Below are positions 19,391 to 29,871 of a stretch of DNA of 64,000 nucleotides, one piece after another. The DNA is from Alphaproteobacteria bacterium US3C007 (lineage in GTDB: Bacteria > Pseudomonadota > Alphaproteobacteria > Rhodobacterales > Rhodobacteraceae), in assembly GCA_034423775.1 (NCBI GenBank), contig CP139918.1, positions 2,418,001 to 2,482,000 on the forward strand, read 5' to 3'. Each line of letters opens with the position of its first letter. Within the stretch, counting starts at the first letter, position 1. Position numbers and translations under genes: made by a program. The notes below the pieces were generated by a model, which worked only from the letters and a program-made list of their open reading frames with translations, made no database searches and was not told where the DNA came from.

Positions 19391-20563
19391 TTAAAGTGGG
19401 ATATACTCGATCCTGTCCCCTTGCGTTGCGGGGGCCGCATAAGCTGGACGAATGGCCAAAATATTGGCTTCTGCCAGAACGCTTAGCAAAGCGCTATCTT
19501 GCCGTTCAAACACATGCACGCGCCCCTCGTGAAACTTTGCCCGCATATAATGTTCGCGGGGGCCGTTTGCCGCGACATCCTGCGCCAAGGGCGCGGATTG
19601 TCGGATTGGCGCGGATCTTGGTAAGCCCAAAAGAGCGTTCACAACTGGGAGGACAAAAATATGGCCGCAGACCAAAGCCGAGACAGGGTTTCCGGGCAGG
19701 CCGATCATGATCGTATCGCCCCACGCCCCGGCCATTAAAGGTTTGCCTGGGCGCATGGCGATTTTGTAAAAGCTTTGCCTTATGCCGATATCAGCGGCAA
19801 CTTGCGCCACCAAATCATGATCGCCGACCGACGCGCCGCCAATGGTAAGAACCATGTCACTGCCGGCAGCTAGGGCGAAGGTGGCTTTCAAGCTGGCGCT
19901 AGTGTCGCGCGCGATCGGTAAAATGCGACATTCGGCGCCATGGCTGTTCAAAAGGGCAGCCAGCCCATATGTGTTTGACGCTAAAATTTGATCTGGGCCC
20001 GGCTGCTCTCCTGGCATTACCAATTCATCACCCGTTGACAGAAGCGCAATCGTTGGTCGCTTGTAGACCGGGATCTGCGCTATATTCATTGAGGCCAAAA
20101 GGGCAATATCCGCCGCATTAAGCCGTTTGGGTGCAGTCAGGCAACTGCCGGCCTTAAAATCATTGCCGGCTGGTCGGATATGGCTTTGAGCGTGGGGATC
20201 TGCGCTCAGCTCGATTCTATCTGCGGTGCGGATCGCATTTTCTTGAATAATGATGGCGCTGGTGCCTGCGGGCACGGGGGCACCGGTAAAAATGCGCACC
20301 GCTGTATCGGATGTCAAATCACCTTCAAATCGACGTCCTGCTGCGGCTTCTCCGATCACGCGATAACTATCGCCGCGTTTCGCTGCTGGCTGCGCGATCG
20401 CGTAGCCATCCATGGCCGCGGCATCAAATGGCGGTTGATCGCGAAATGCTGTCATCGGGCGCGCCAAAACGCGGCCCATGGCTTTGGTGAGATCTACCCA
20501 TTCCACATTCGGTTTCTTGACCAGCGCGAAAAGAGCATCTAACGCCGCTTGGACAGAGATCAT
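19391..20563 (-). CDS. molybdopterin molybdotransferase MoeA
   Basis: Inserts molybdate into adenylated molybdopterin to finish the molybdenum cofactor. It is 390 aa. Seen: [11 protein letters not shown] at the N-terminus, [17 protein letters not shown], the substrate-binding [13 protein letters not shown], the MPT-binding [12 protein letters not shown] and PGKPLMAG, then [11 protein letters not shown]. It overlaps moaC by 4 nt. moeA closes the trpG-trpD-trpC-moaC-moeA run, and lexA follows with its own promoter. Confidence 0.96.
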   Translation of the reverse strand: MISVQAALDALFALVKKPNVEWVDLTKAMGRVLARPMTAFRDQPPFDAAAMDGYAIAQPAAKRGDSYRVIGEAAAGRRFEGDLTSDTAVRIFTGAPVPAGTSAIIIQENAIRTADRIELSADPHAQSHIRPAGNDFKAGSCLTAPKRLNAADIALLASMNIAQIPVYKRPTIALLSTGDELVMPGEQPGPDQILASNTYGLAALLNSHGAECRILPIARDTSASLKATFALAAGSDMVLTIGGASVGDHDLVAQVAADIGIRQSFYKIAMRPGKPLMAGAWGDTIMIGLPGNPVSALVCGHIFVLPVVNALLGLPRSAPIRQSAPLAQDVAANGPREHYMRAKFHEGRVHVFERQDSALLSVLAEANILAIRPAYAAPATQGDRIEYIPL

Positions 20564-21036
20564 GGCGCTTCGTAGCGGCCCGATTTACCGCCATCTTTTA
20601 AGGCCAAATGAACGCCCCCGATCTGCATCGCCTTATCTGCGGCTTTTAACATATCATAGACAGTCAGCGCCGCGCCATTCACTGCGCAAAGCGCTTCCAT
20701 TTCCACACCGGTTTGCCCTGATGTTTTTACCGTTGCCTCAATGCGCACCCCCGGCAAATCGGGATCGACCTCCAAATCGACAGCGATTTTCGTGATTGCC
20801 AATGGATGGCAAAGGGGAATGATCTCAGCGGTTTTTTTAGCGGCCATGATCCCTGCAAGACGCGCCACGCCCAATACATCGCCTTTTTTGACAAGGCCTT
20901 GGGTGATGAGATCCAGCGTTTCAGGCAGCATGCTAATCCAGCCTTTTGCCACAGCGATGCGATCGGTGTTTTGTTTTTGCGAAACATCAACCATATGGGC
21001 GTTTCCGCGGCTGTCAAAATGGGTGAGTTTGGGCAT
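20560..21036 (-). CDS. cyclic pyranopterin monophosphate synthase MoaC
   Basis: Acts with MoaA to make cyclic pyranopterin monophosphate, the first intermediate of molybdenum cofactor synthesis. It is 158 aa with the family start [16 protein letters not shown]. It also has [19 protein letters not shown] (catalytic region), [21 protein letters not shown] and the C-terminal LKDGGKSG. It lies 6 bp after trpC and overlaps moeA by 4 nt. Confidence 0.97.
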   Translation of the reverse strand: MPKLTHFDSRGNAHMVDVSQKQNTDRIAVAKGWISMLPETLDLITQGLVKKGDVLGVARLAGIMAAKKTAEIIPLCHPLAITKIAVDLEVDPDLPGVRIEATVKTSGQTGVEMEALCAVNGAALTVYDMLKAADKAMQIGGVHLALKDGGKSGRYEAP

Positions 21037-21042
21037 CCGAGC

Positions 21043-21840
21043 TTACCTTGGATCCGATAGCAGGCTGCGCGTTGCCGCCGCCACATCCGTTTGCCGCATC
21101 AGGCTTTCTCCGATTAAAAAGATACGCGCCCCGTGCCGCGCCATATCGGCCAAGTCATCTGGCGTGTTCAACCCAGATTCAGAAATCAAAACGCGCTCAG
21201 CGGGAACCATTTTTGACAATTCTTTGGTGGTTTGCAGCGAGGTTTCAAAGGTTTTCAAATTGCGGTTATTCACTCCAATTAGCGGTGAGCTTAACAATAA
21301 GGCCCGTTCTAATTCTTCTGCGTCATGGACTTCTATTAAAACATCCATCCCCCAAGCAAATGCAGCCTGTTCAAGCTCTTGTGCTTGGCTATCCGCGAGC
21401 GAGGCCATGATCAATAAAATACAATCCGCGCCCAACATGCGCGCTTCGGCAACTTGATAGGGGTCATACATGAAATCTTTGCGTAAAACCGGCAGCCCGC
21501 AGGCCTGCCGGGCTTGGGAGAGGAAGGATTTATCGCCCTGAAAACTGGGGCTATCCGTCAAAACTGATAGGCAGGATGCTCCGCCAGCCTCATAGGCTTG
21601 GGCCAAATCTGCGGGGTTAAAATCAGCCCGTATCAATCCTTTGGACGGCGAAGCCTTTTTGATTTCTGCAATCAGCCCATAGCCCGTTTTGCTGTCTTCA
21701 ATGATGCGCTGTGCAAACGGGCGAACGGGCGCTGCGGTTTTGGCATCTGCTTCCACATCTGACTGCGCGCGTTTGGATTTGTCGGCTTTGATTTCTTCAA
21801 GCTTATAGGCTTTGATTCTGTCTAAAATAGTGGTGCTCAT
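21043..21840 (-). CDS. indole-3-glycerol phosphate synthase TrpC
   Basis: Closes the indole ring in tryptophan synthesis (CdRP to indole glycerol phosphate). It is a monofunctional TIM barrel of 265 aa. Visible are [16 protein letters not shown] (catalytic Lys), the second Lys in [29 protein letters not shown] and [11 protein letters not shown]. It overlaps trpD by 4 nt. The separate TrpF is not in this window. Confidence 0.97.
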   Translation of the reverse strand: MSTTILDRIKAYKLEEIKADKSKRAQSDVEADAKTAAPVRPFAQRIIEDSKTGYGLIAEIKKASPSKGLIRADFNPADLAQAYEAGGASCLSVLTDSPSFQGDKSFLSQARQACGLPVLRKDFMYDPYQVAEARMLGADCILLIMASLADSQAQELEQAAFAWGMDVLIEVHDAEELERALLLSSPLIGVNNRNLKTFETSLQTTKELSKMVPAERVLISESGLNTPDDLADMARHGARIFLIGESLMRQTDVAAATRSLLSDPR

Positions 21841-22859
21841 AGGGTATCCGATGTGAAGGAGGCCAGCTGCGCCAGTTTTGTTTTTGCGGCATGGCTGTCA
21901 ATACTTTCGCGCGCCATTGCCACCGCCTCTTGTTTGTCAGTGCTGCGCCCGGCCACAATCAATGCAGCCGCGCTATTGAGGAGAACCGCGTCTTTATAAG
22001 CGGAGGCTTCACCCTCAAGCAGGGCGCGGAACGCCACCGCATTTTCTGCAGGGGCGCCGCCAAGAATAGCCGAAAACGGGTGCGTCGGGAGACCAAACTC
22101 TTCCGGGTGCACTTCAAATTCCGTAACCGAGCCATCCGGGTTAAGCGCGGCAACTTGGCTGGAGGCGCTGATTGCCAGCTCGTCGGTGCCGTCACCGCCA
22201 TGAACCAACCAAGCGTTATGCGCACCCAATGCCCCTAATGTTTCCGCCATGGGCCGAATTAAATCGGCGCTATAGGCGCCGGTGAGTTGGCGCGTTACGC
22301 CCGCCGGGTTAGTTAAAGGGCCTAAAATATTAAATATTGTGCGCGCGCCCAGCTCCGCGCGCACGGGCCCTACATGTTTCATCGCAGGGTGGTGCATTGG
22401 TGCCATCATAAAGCAGATGCCAATATCACGCAAAGCGGCCTGTGTCTTATCGGCGCTGATCATCACATTCACGCCCATCTCACCCAGCGCATCTGCGGCA
22501 CCGGATTTTGAAGAAAGATTTTTATTGCCATGTTTGGCCACGGGAACGCCCGCACCGGCAACAACAAAGGCAGTCGCGGTTGAGATGTTCAGCGTGCCTT
22601 TTCCATCGCCGCCAGTGCCAACAATATCCATCGCATCGGCTGGTGCCGACACCGCGTTGCATTTTGCGCGCATAACCGAGGCGGCGGCCGCAAATTCGGT
22701 TACGGTTTCTCCGCGCGTGCGCAGCGCCATCAGAAACCCGCCGATTTGGGCTGGCGTTGCGGCGCCTTCAAATAAAATCTGGAAGGCGGCCTCGGCTTCA
22801 TTTTTTGTTAACTCGCGGTCAGAGGCCGCCGAGATTAGGGGTTTCATAAAATCGCTCAT
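21837..22859 (-). CDS. anthranilate phosphoribosyltransferase TrpD
   Basis: Transfers phosphoribose from PRPP to anthranilate. It is 340 aa. The PRPP/Mg-binding loops are visible as [15 protein letters not shown] and [22 protein letters not shown], along with [14 protein letters not shown] and [12 protein letters not shown]. Its start shares one base with the trpG stop, and its end overlaps trpC by 4 nt. It is not fused to TrpG. Confidence 0.97.
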   Translation of the reverse strand: MSDFMKPLISAASDRELTKNEAEAAFQILFEGAATPAQIGGFLMALRTRGETVTEFAAAASVMRAKCNAVSAPADAMDIVGTGGDGKGTLNISTATAFVVAGAGVPVAKHGNKNLSSKSGAADALGEMGVNVMISADKTQAALRDIGICFMMAPMHHPAMKHVGPVRAELGARTIFNILGPLTNPAGVTRQLTGAYSADLIRPMAETLGALGAHNAWLVHGGDGTDELAISASSQVAALNPDGSVTEFEVHPEEFGLPTHPFSAILGGAPAENAVAFRALLEGEASAYKDAVLLNSAAALIVAGRSTDKQEAVAMARESIDSHAAKTKLAQLASFTSDTL

Positions 22860-23437
22860 CAGCCCAATCCTGCAATGCTCAGAAAGTTTTTCAACAAATG
22901 ATGCCCGTGTTCAGAGGCGATCGATTCTGGATGAAACTGCACGCCATGGATTGGCAGGCTGTTATGCTGAAGCCCCATAATGGTGCCATCGCTTAATTCT
23001 GCCGTGACCGTGAGGCAAGCGGGCAGGGTGGCTCGCTCTACGATTAATGAATGATAGCGGGTTGCCTCAAACGGGGTAGGGACATCTTTAAAAAGACCTT
23101 CGCCTGCATGATGCATCGTCCCCATTTTTCCATGCACAATTTCGTGGCATCTTATAACCTTGCCGCCAAAGGCTTGACCGATTGATTGATGCCCTAAGCA
23201 GACGCCCAGCAAAGGTGTTTGGGTTTCGCTTGCTGCGGCGATCAGCGCCAAACAAATCCCCGCTTGATCAGGATCGCAAGGCCCTGGTGACAATAAAATA
23301 GCCTCTGGTTGCAGCGCCATGGCGTCTTGAACATCCAGCGCGTCGTTGCGTTTGACCACAACATCCGCGCCAAGTTCCCCAAGGTAATGCACCAGATTAT
23401 AGGTAAAGCTGTCATAGTTGTCGATTAGCAGCAGCAT
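22859..23437 (-). CDS. anthranilate synthase glutaminase component TrpG
   Basis: Supplies ammonia to TrpE. It is a 192-aa class I amidotransferase with [12 protein letters not shown] at the N-terminus, the nucleophile in [17 protein letters not shown], and the His-Glu pair in [15 protein letters not shown]. Because aminodeoxychorismate synthase uses the same subunit type (PabA), it may serve folate synthesis too. It heads the trpG-trpD-trpC-moaC-moeA unit. trpE lies nearby on the same strand, separated by a convergent SPOR gene. Confidence 0.96.
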   Translation of the reverse strand: MLLLIDNYDSFTYNLVHYLGELGADVVVKRNDALDVQDAMALQPEAILLSPGPCDPDQAGICLALIAAASETQTPLLGVCLGHQSIGQAFGGKVIRCHEIVHGKMGTMHHAGEGLFKDVPTPFEATRYHSLIVERATLPACLTVTAELSDGTIMGLQHNSLPIHGVQFHPESIASEHGHHLLKNFLSIAGLG

Positions 23438-23575
23438 TGCGTTTCTTTTACCTTGTATTAAATGGGGCTGGCCCCCACACCTTAGATCGATCTATACTTG
23501 CTCAGGCTTCGGTGTCACCGTCAAGGGGCGCGAAGCAAAAACAAGTGTATATCACGCCAAATTATCGCGGCGTCA

Positions 23576-24625
23576 ATGAGGGCAAGAGTAGTGAAGCGGG
23601 GATTTTTCAGTGGGCTGGTCTGGGGGGCGTTAAGCGCCGTCATTGTGATCGTTGTCGGGCTGGTATTTCAGAGCTATGAGCGCATCCAGATGCCAGAAGC
23701 CGAGGCGTTCGAGGTACCTGCCGGATCAGAATTCACCCGTTCGCGTGAAGATCAGGCTGCCAGTTTACCAGCGCCCGTAGAGGCGCCTCAGCAGCTTGCC
23801 AAAACGCCCGCCGAAGCACCTCAACCAGCGGCGCCTGATGTAGCCCCTGATGAGGATATCGCGTCAGCAACAGTGCCTAAAAGCGCACAAAACAAGCTCA
23901 CAGGCTTAAGCACAAGCACCTTGCCGCAAACCGAAACCAATTTGCCAGTTTTATCGGATAGCGCTGAAAAGCCGACTCTCTCAACCGATGGCTTTGCGCA
24001 GCCGGGTCCTCCGAGCATGGATTTTGGATTGAGTTTTGATCTTGATCCGGCGCAGCCCGTTTTTCCCAAACAGATGATGTTGGACGCGCCTGTGCCCAGT
24101 GAACCCCAGGCAGGGCTCGATCTGGCAACCGCGCCGAGCATTGATAAATCAAGTGTAGCGGCCCCTGTTGCGAAGAAGGCTGTGCCCAAGGCCGAAGAGC
24201 CTTTACCCGCACCGGAGAGTGCATCAAAAGCCAAAGTAAGTGCTGATAGGGCGGTGGTTTTAAAATCTGAACCAGAGGACAACTTGAACAACCGGTCATC
24301 TACGCCTGATCCCGATCTCACCGCATCCGCAACCGTATTGGCCTCAACCTCTTCAACCTCTTCGAGCATTCCCTTGGGCACTGTTCTGGCACAGCTCGGG
24401 GCGTTCCGCAGTGCCGATATTGCCGAACAGGAATGGCAGCGCTTATCGGCTAAATTTGCAGAGCAGCTGAACGGCTTGGACCATGTGGTACAAATGGCGG
24501 AAGTGAACGGGCGAATTTTTCATCGCTTGCGCGTTGTGGGTCTTGAAGATTTGGCTGAGGCTTCGGCGTTTTGCGAAACCTTCGTCGCAAGAAACACCGC
24601 CTGCCTTCCGGTAGTGATGCGCTAG
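23576..24625 (+). CDS. membrane-anchored protein with C-terminal SPOR-like domain
   Basis: No close family recognised over its length. The order is a basic N-terminus and one membrane segment (GFFSGLVWGALSAVIVIVVGLV), a long low-complexity linker rich in Pro, Ala, Ser and acidic residues (about 45-270), and a compact C-terminal domain. That domain (GTVLAQLGAFRSADIAEQEW ... FHRLRVVGL ... CLPVVMR) resembles SPOR peptidoglycan-binding repeats. The topology would be bitopic with the SPOR domain in the periplasm, suggesting a cell-envelope or division role. The start may be ATG 23576 or GTG 23591; the latter has GAGGG spaced well upstream. It is the only plus-strand gene inside the trp region. Confidence 0.72.
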   Translation: MRARVVKRGFFSGLVWGALSAVIVIVVGLVFQSYERIQMPEAEAFEVPAGSEFTRSREDQAASLPAPVEAPQQLAKTPAEAPQPAAPDVAPDEDIASATVPKSAQNKLTGLSTSTLPQTETNLPVLSDSAEKPTLSTDGFAQPGPPSMDFGLSFDLDPAQPVFPKQMMLDAPVPSEPQAGLDLATAPSIDKSSVAAPVAKKAVPKAEEPLPAPESASKAKVSADRAVVLKSEPEDNLNNRSSTPDPDLTASATVLASTSSTSSSIPLGTVLAQLGAFRSADIAEQEWQRLSAKFAEQLNGLDHVVQMAEVNGRIFHRLRVVGLEDLAEASAFCETFVARNTACLPVVMR

Positions 24626-24725
24626 ATACGCAGCTTTTTTGCACGTGTTTTAGAGCAGGTTTTGGATCAGCCATGCGCCGGTATACGGCCAAAATGCCTA
24701 GTATGGCTGGCTTTTCTGTGAATTT

Positions 24726-26228
24726 TTAGGATGATTTAGATGCAAACATCGCCGCATCTGCCGCGGCCCGGCGGATCGCGTTGGATTTATGCACCGTTTC
24801 CATATATTCGGCTTCGGGATCGCTGTCATAGACCACGCCGCCGCCCGCTTGTATGTAGAGCTTTTGATCTTTGACGATGGCCGTGCGCAGGGCGATGCAC
24901 ATATCCATATCCCCGCCAGAGCTGAAATAGCCTACGCCACCGCCATAAACCCCGCGCTTTTCGGTTTCAAGCTCATCGATGATTTGCATCGCACGCACTT
25001 TTGGAGCGCCCGATACGGTGCCCGCCGGCATACCCGCGAAAAAGGCGGATAGCGCGTCTTGATTTTCGTGTAATTCCCCAACCACGTTTGAAACGATATG
25101 CATCACATGGCTGTAGCGTTCGATAATAAATTCTTCGGTTGGTTTGACCGTACCCAGTTTGGCCACTCGGCCCACATCATTGCGCCCTAAATCCAGGAGC
25201 ATTAGATGTTCTGCCAATTCTTTTTTATCAGCCAGAAGATCGGCTTCATTGGCGTTATCCTCTTCGCTGGTTGCGCCGCGCGGACGGGTGCCTGCGATCG
25301 GGCGCACGGTCACCTCACGGCCAAAGACACGTACTAGGATTTCTGGGCTGGCGCCGATCACTTGAAACCCATCAAAATTAAAATAAAACATGAAGGGAGA
25401 GGGGTTCGTGCGGCGCAAAGACCGATAGAGCGCAAACGGTGGCAGCGCAAAATCTTGCGTCCAGCGTTGGGCGGGCACCACTTGGAAGATGTCACCTGCG
25501 CGAATATAGTCTTTGGCTTTTTCAACCGCAGCGATATAGGCTTCTTTGCTGAAGTTGGACCTTGGATTGGGTGCCTCTTGAGGCGCGCCAAGCCTGCGCG
25601 GATCGGGCAAGGGGCGTTCTAAATCCCGCATCGCATCCTGAATACGTTCCGCTGATTTGGCATAGGCAGCTTTTGCCGAGATCGCTGGATCATACCAAAC
25701 CGGCGCAACCAAAATCACTTCGCCTTTCACGCCATCCAAAACCGCCACAACGCTGGGGCGCAAAAAAACCGCATCTGGCAAAGCAAGCGGATCGGGGTTC
25801 ATGTCTGGCAAATCTTCGACCAGCCGAATCATGTCATAGCCCAGATATCCAAAAAGGCCGGCGCTGGCTTGTGGCAAATCCTCGGGCAAGTCGATAAAGC
25901 TTTCTGCCAAGAGCGCGCGTAGCGCCTCAAGGGGGGGGGCTTGAACTGCTATAAACGCCTCATCATCGAAGCGCGCATCCCGATTGATAAAACTTTCGTT
26001 GCCTTGGCATTTCCAGATCAGATCCGGCTTCATACCAATGATGGAATAACGCCCGCGCACTTCTCCGCCGGTTACAGATTCCAGCATGAACGCATTCTTT
26101 TGATCACCTGCGAGCTTCATCTTTAAAGACACGGGCGTGTCTAAGTCAGCCGCCAATCGGGTGAATAGAACCTGGCTTTTCTCAAGCGCGTATTGCCGCG
26201 AAAAATTATCAAGATCGGGCGTTATCAT
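24726..26228 (-). CDS. anthranilate synthase component I TrpE
   Basis: Chorismate plus ammonia to anthranilate. It is about 500 aa. The N-terminal feedback site carries the LES element in AFMLESVTGGEVRGRYS. The C-terminal chorismate-binding domain has RAGDIFQVVPAQRW, SPEILVR, RPIAGTRPRGA, DLGRNDVGRV, GTVSGAPKVRAMQIIDELE and GYFSSGGDMDMCIALRT. ATG 26228 is preferred because starts at 26255 and 26264 would overlap the upstream gene, though its ribosome site is weak. No attenuator is visible, as the upstream gene ends 10 bp away. Confidence 0.95.
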   Translation of the reverse strand: MITPDLDNFSRQYALEKSQVLFTRLAADLDTPVSLKMKLAGDQKNAFMLESVTGGEVRGRYSIIGMKPDLIWKCQGNESFINRDARFDDEAFIAVQAPPLEALRALLAESFIDLPEDLPQASAGLFGYLGYDMIRLVEDLPDMNPDPLALPDAVFLRPSVVAVLDGVKGEVILVAPVWYDPAISAKAAYAKSAERIQDAMRDLERPLPDPRRLGAPQEAPNPRSNFSKEAYIAAVEKAKDYIRAGDIFQVVPAQRWTQDFALPPFALYRSLRRTNPSPFMFYFNFDGFQVIGASPEILVRVFGREVTVRPIAGTRPRGATSEEDNANEADLLADKKELAEHLMLLDLGRNDVGRVAKLGTVKPTEEFIIERYSHVMHIVSNVVGELHENQDALSAFFAGMPAGTVSGAPKVRAMQIIDELETEKRGVYGGGVGYFSSGGDMDMCIALRTAIVKDQKLYIQAGGGVVYDSDPEAEYMETVHKSNAIRRAAADAAMFASKSS

Positions 26229-26238
26229 AGCAACGACT

Positions 26239-28092
26239 TTACTGGAAATTGGCATGAACGGCATTGAGAGCCGCTTGGTTTAAAGACACATCCGCGCGTG
26301 CCTGAATTTGCCCCACATAGGCTTCAAATAAATCTTGTGACAGGCCATCGCTGAGCTGAGCTGTGATCTCTTGCGTGATGTCTTTGGCAAGCTCGGATTG
26401 GCGATCTGCGGGCATAATCTCTGTGACGAGTATAAGCGTTATCTGCCCCGCATCATCCAAAACAGTCACCGCGTCTGGCGCAAGTTCAAAGGCGCGTTCA
26501 ATCACATTTGCGGTTGTTGTGGTTGGGCGCTCTTGACGGTTGAGCCCGGTTTCCTGTTGCAGTATTCCACCGATTTCCTCAATGCGCAGCGTCTTCGCCT
26601 CGAGCTGCGATTTCAAATCATCACCTTGGGCAAGCAGCGCGTTGCGCAACGCTTCGACGCGCCATGCCTTCATGACATCTTCGCGTATTTCCGGTAGAGG
26701 TTGGGGGCGCGGCGCTTGGGTTTCATTCAGCCTTAATGCGGCCAAACCACCATTGTCCAAGCGGATAATTTCGGGAAAATCTTCGCTCTTTACTTCAAAT
26801 GCCGCTTGTCGAAACGCTTGATCTGAGGCCAAGCCCTCAGCCACACCAGCGTGATAGCTCAGAGCGCTTAGCACCAGATCGGTTTCTAACGCGATATCTT
26901 CCAAAGTTGCACCGGCGGCCAGAAGATCTTCGGCTTGCGCACTTACCCCGTCTACTTCTTTCGCGGCCAATTCCAGCGCCAGTTCTTGGCGCAATTGATC
27001 TGCGACTTCTTCAAGCGGTGTAGATTGTGCAGGAATAACATCCGTTACACGAAAAATTGCAGCGCCCAAATCATCGGAAAACGGCCCGATGGCCGTGTTC
27101 ATCTCTGCGCTGAAGACAGCAGCGCCGCTGCCCTGTCCTAAAAAACTTTGGTCTATTGCGCCCAGGCTCACATCTGCGGCGGTTAAGCCGCGCTGCTCGA
27201 GTAGCGCATCAAAATCGCTTGTGCCGTTCTCCAGCGCTGCCGCGGCAGCATCGGCGCTTTGCGCATCCGAAAACACAAGGCGTTCAACGATCCGGCGCTC
27301 AGGCTGGTTATAATACGCGTTCTGTTTTTCATAAAAGGCAGCGATCGCCTCATCGCTTACGGTCATCTTTTCGCTAAGCTGCGCAAGATCCAAAGAGGCA
27401 ATGGTGAGCTGTTTGCTTTCCGGAACGGTGAAGCGCTCAATATTTTCGTCATAATAGGCTTGCAACTGCGCCTCAGTGGCCTCTTGAAGGGGAACGGCAA
27501 GATCTGCCTCGTTCAATTGAACATGGGTGAAACTGCGGGTCTCTAACAGAAAATCAATCATTTTTTCTGTAAATACTGATGGCATCACATTGCCTGTCAC
27601 CACGGCAGCTTGCACGATGTTACGCGTTGTTTCCTGGCGAATGCCATCTTCAAATTCGGCTTCGCTGAGGCGATTATTCTCCAGTGCAAACGTGTACGCT
27701 TCGCGGCTGAATTGACCATCTGAACCGCGAAAGGCACTGACTTTGACCAACTGTTCCAGAACCGCTTCATCGCCAACCGAAAGGCCAAGCCGGTCGGCTT
27801 CGACTTCAATCGCTTTTTGAAGCACCAAGCGGCTCAGCGTTTGTTGCGGAAGCCCAAATAATTGGGCCTGTTCGAAGGTAAGGGTTTGACCGAATTGTTG
27901 GCCTGTTTGCGCCAACTCTTGGCGCAAGGCCCGCGCATATTCATCGATCGAAATGTCGCGATCACCAACAGAGCCGACGCTGCGCATGGTGCCAGAAAGC
28001 CCCGACGCGCCAAATCCCCCCAGGCCAATGATGAGCAGACCCAACAGAATCCAAACTAAATATTTGGAAATGGATTTTGATTGTGACGCCAT
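26239..28092 (-). CDS. PpiD/SurA-type peptidyl-prolyl isomerase, membrane anchored
   Basis: Periplasmic folding factor, 617 aa. It has one N-terminal membrane anchor (YLVWILLGLLIIGLGGFG, about residues 9-27), a SurA-like N-terminal helical domain beginning SVGDRDISIDEYARALRQEL, and a parvulin region (about 240-370) whose conserved residues are poorly kept. A long helical tail follows. The ATG at 28092 follows GAGGGATCC; the longer frame to 28152 is not needed. It lies upstream of trpE and downstream of an aminotransferase gene on the same strand. As in many alphaproteobacterial PpiD proteins, chaperone activity may outweigh isomerase activity. Confidence 0.9.
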   Translation of the reverse strand: MASQSKSISKYLVWILLGLLIIGLGGFGASGLSGTMRSVGSVGDRDISIDEYARALRQELAQTGQQFGQTLTFEQAQLFGLPQQTLSRLVLQKAIEVEADRLGLSVGDEAVLEQLVKVSAFRGSDGQFSREAYTFALENNRLSEAEFEDGIRQETTRNIVQAAVVTGNVMPSVFTEKMIDFLLETRSFTHVQLNEADLAVPLQEATEAQLQAYYDENIERFTVPESKQLTIASLDLAQLSEKMTVSDEAIAAFYEKQNAYYNQPERRIVERLVFSDAQSADAAAAALENGTSDFDALLEQRGLTAADVSLGAIDQSFLGQGSGAAVFSAEMNTAIGPFSDDLGAAIFRVTDVIPAQSTPLEEVADQLRQELALELAAKEVDGVSAQAEDLLAAGATLEDIALETDLVLSALSYHAGVAEGLASDQAFRQAAFEVKSEDFPEIIRLDNGGLAALRLNETQAPRPQPLPEIREDVMKAWRVEALRNALLAQGDDLKSQLEAKTLRIEEIGGILQQETGLNRQERPTTTTANVIERAFELAPDAVTVLDDAGQITLILVTEIMPADRQSELAKDITQEITAQLSDGLSQDLFEAYVGQIQARADVSLNQAALNAVHANFQ

Positions 28093-28126
28093 GGATCCCT
28101 CGTAGACTTGATATTTTCCCGCCTGT

Positions 28127-29359
28127 CTACGCCTCTGAGCTGTCGGGGGCAAGCTGGAAGGTGAGATTTGAAAGCCGTATGATCATCTCTTTCAAATTGG
28201 TTTGATCGATATTTGCAAATGCCAGCCGTAAATGCTTCGCGGCATTGGGAGTGCCTGGGGGTGCAAACATATCGCCAGGCAGGCATAAGATGCCCGCCTC
28301 TGCCACCAATTTTTGTGCCAAATCAACGCCCGAGTTGGCAAAGGGATGCTTGACATATGCAAAATATGCGCCGCAGCCCAGCAGCTCCCAGCCTTGCCTT
28401 TCAAGCGCTTCAAAATTTCGCTTTAGAAAGCTTTGGCGCTGTAAAATTTCTTTCCGCTGGCCGGCCAACCAGGGTTGAAGATGGGTAACCCCCCAGCGCG
28501 CCGCAAATTGCCCGACCCGCGAGGCACAAATTGTGGTGGTGTCGAGGTATTTTTCAACCTCGGCGAGTAAGGCTTTATGGGCAATGATGGCGCCAACGCG
28601 GTGGCCTGTCATGCGATAGGCTTTTGAAAACGAATAGAGCTGCACCAAATGCTGCTTCCAATCGGGCGCATCCAAAAGGCTGTGCGGACGCTTTGGATTG
28701 CTATGAAAATCTTTATAGGTTTCATCGATAATAAGCGTGAGGTCATGGCCTTTTGCGAGCTGATAAAATGCATTCAACACAGCGTCAGGATATTCCACGC
28801 CAGAGGGATTATTCGGGCTGACCAGACAAATGGCTTTGGTTTTTTTTGTGATCAATTGGTGGGCCAGAGATGCATCGGGCAGCAAATTGGCCCCCGTCGG
28901 CAAAGGCGTTGCCTCTACCCCCATCACATCGAGCCACATTTTATGGTTGAAATACCAAGGCACGGGCAAAAGCACATTATCCCCAGCCGAGCAAAGCGCC
29001 GTGATCACCGCGCAAAACGCTTGGTTGCACCCCGAGGTAATGGCAACTTGGCTGGCGCTTACCTGCGCATCATAGGCATTTGACCAATGCGCGGCAAAAT
29101 CTGCGCGTAACTCAGCATCCCCCAAAATTGCGCCATAAAGATGCGCCTCAGGATCATGGCGCACAAAATCTGCAATCGCATCGCGCATATTTTGAGGGGG
29201 TGGGTCGCTTGGCGCGGCTTGCGAGACGTCTAATACCGGTCTGCCGCGCTCCGGATCATGGCTTTCCAGCCAGGCTTTTGCGGCTTTAATCGGAGCGGGT
29301 GCCGTGCGCGCGGTTGCACCGGCCAAAACCGGCTTTGATGGTGGGTTAGGTGCCACCAT
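28127..29359 (-). CDS. class I/II PLP-dependent aminotransferase
   Basis: Fold-type I aminotransferase, 410 aa. Seen: NQAFCAVITAL, the cofactor-stacking PVPWYFNHKMW, LVSPNNPSGVEYP, LIIDETYKDF (Asp to the pyridine N), the Schiff-base Lys in LYSFSKAYRMTGHRVGAI, and the C-terminal Arg in HLRLAFANID. The amino-acid substrate cannot be fixed. It lies 6 bp after gpt and 34 bp before the PpiD start, so it is part of the long fabI-gpt-aminotransferase-ppiD-trpE run; an aromatic amino-acid link through trpE would be conjecture. Confidence 0.9.
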   Translation of the reverse strand: MVAPNPPSKPVLAGATARTAPAPIKAAKAWLESHDPERGRPVLDVSQAAPSDPPPQNMRDAIADFVRHDPEAHLYGAILGDAELRADFAAHWSNAYDAQVSASQVAITSGCNQAFCAVITALCSAGDNVLLPVPWYFNHKMWLDVMGVEATPLPTGANLLPDASLAHQLITKKTKAICLVSPNNPSGVEYPDAVLNAFYQLAKGHDLTLIIDETYKDFHSNPKRPHSLLDAPDWKQHLVQLYSFSKAYRMTGHRVGAIIAHKALLAEVEKYLDTTTICASRVGQFAARWGVTHLQPWLAGQRKEILQRQSFLKRNFEALERQGWELLGCGAYFAYVKHPFANSGVDLAQKLVAEAGILCLPGDMFAPPGTPNAAKHLRLAFANIDQTNLKEMIIRLSNLTFQLAPDSSEA

Positions 29360-29365
29360 TCGCGG

Positions 29366-29869
29366 CTAATCCGTTCCGCGAAACGGCTCAACATATTGCA
29401 GGGCCATATCCCATGGAAAAAAGATCCAAGTGTCTTGGCTGACTTCCGTTATAAACGTGTCTACCTGAGACCGCCCCAGCGGCTTTGCATAAACGGTTGC
29501 CACATGCGCTTTGGGCATATGCTGACGCACGACTTCGAGAGTTTTGCCGGTATCCACGAGATCATCGATCACCAACACGCCGGTGCCATCCCCGACATGG
29601 TCCATATCCGGTGCTTTGATTACCCTTGGTTCGCTTTGGCTCTGGTGATTATAAGATTTAACGCTGATTGTATCAACAACGCGAATGTCCAATTCACGCG
29701 CAACGATCATTGCAGGTGCCATGCCACCACGGGTAATCGCAACAACCGCGCGCCAGCCGTTTTCGGTTAGTTTTGGATCATCAAGCCGCCAGGCCAATGC
29801 CCGCGAGTCGCGATGCAACTGGTCCCAGCTGACATGGAAACCTTTTTCATGGGGGAGACGTTCAGACAT
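29366..29869 (-). CDS. xanthine-guanine phosphoribosyltransferase Gpt
   Basis: Purine salvage: forms XMP and GMP from base and PRPP. It is 167 aa. It starts [22 protein letters not shown], typical of Gpt, and has the PRPP loop [15 protein letters not shown], an ITRGGMAPA loop and the C-terminal WIFFPWDM that binds the base. It lies 2 bp downstream of fabI, so the two are co-transcribed. Confidence 0.95.
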   Translation of the reverse strand: MSERLPHEKGFHVSWDQLHRDSRALAWRLDDPKLTENGWRAVVAITRGGMAPAMIVARELDIRVVDTISVKSYNHQSQSEPRVIKAPDMDHVGDGTGVLVIDDLVDTGKTLEVVRQHMPKAHVATVYAKPLGRSQVDTFITEVSQDTWIFFPWDMALQYVEPFRGTD

Positions 29870-29871
29870 GG

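Noticed and set aside
23821..24381. 186-codon minus-strand frame
   Set aside because: Antisense to the low-complexity linker of the SPOR protein, whose Pro/Ala/Ser codons leave the opposite strand open by composition.
24666..24724. Stem CAGCCAT/ATGGCTG after the SPOR gene as a terminator
   Set aside because: Only seven pairs with a loop of nearly 40 bases and a short, broken T-run; too weak to list.
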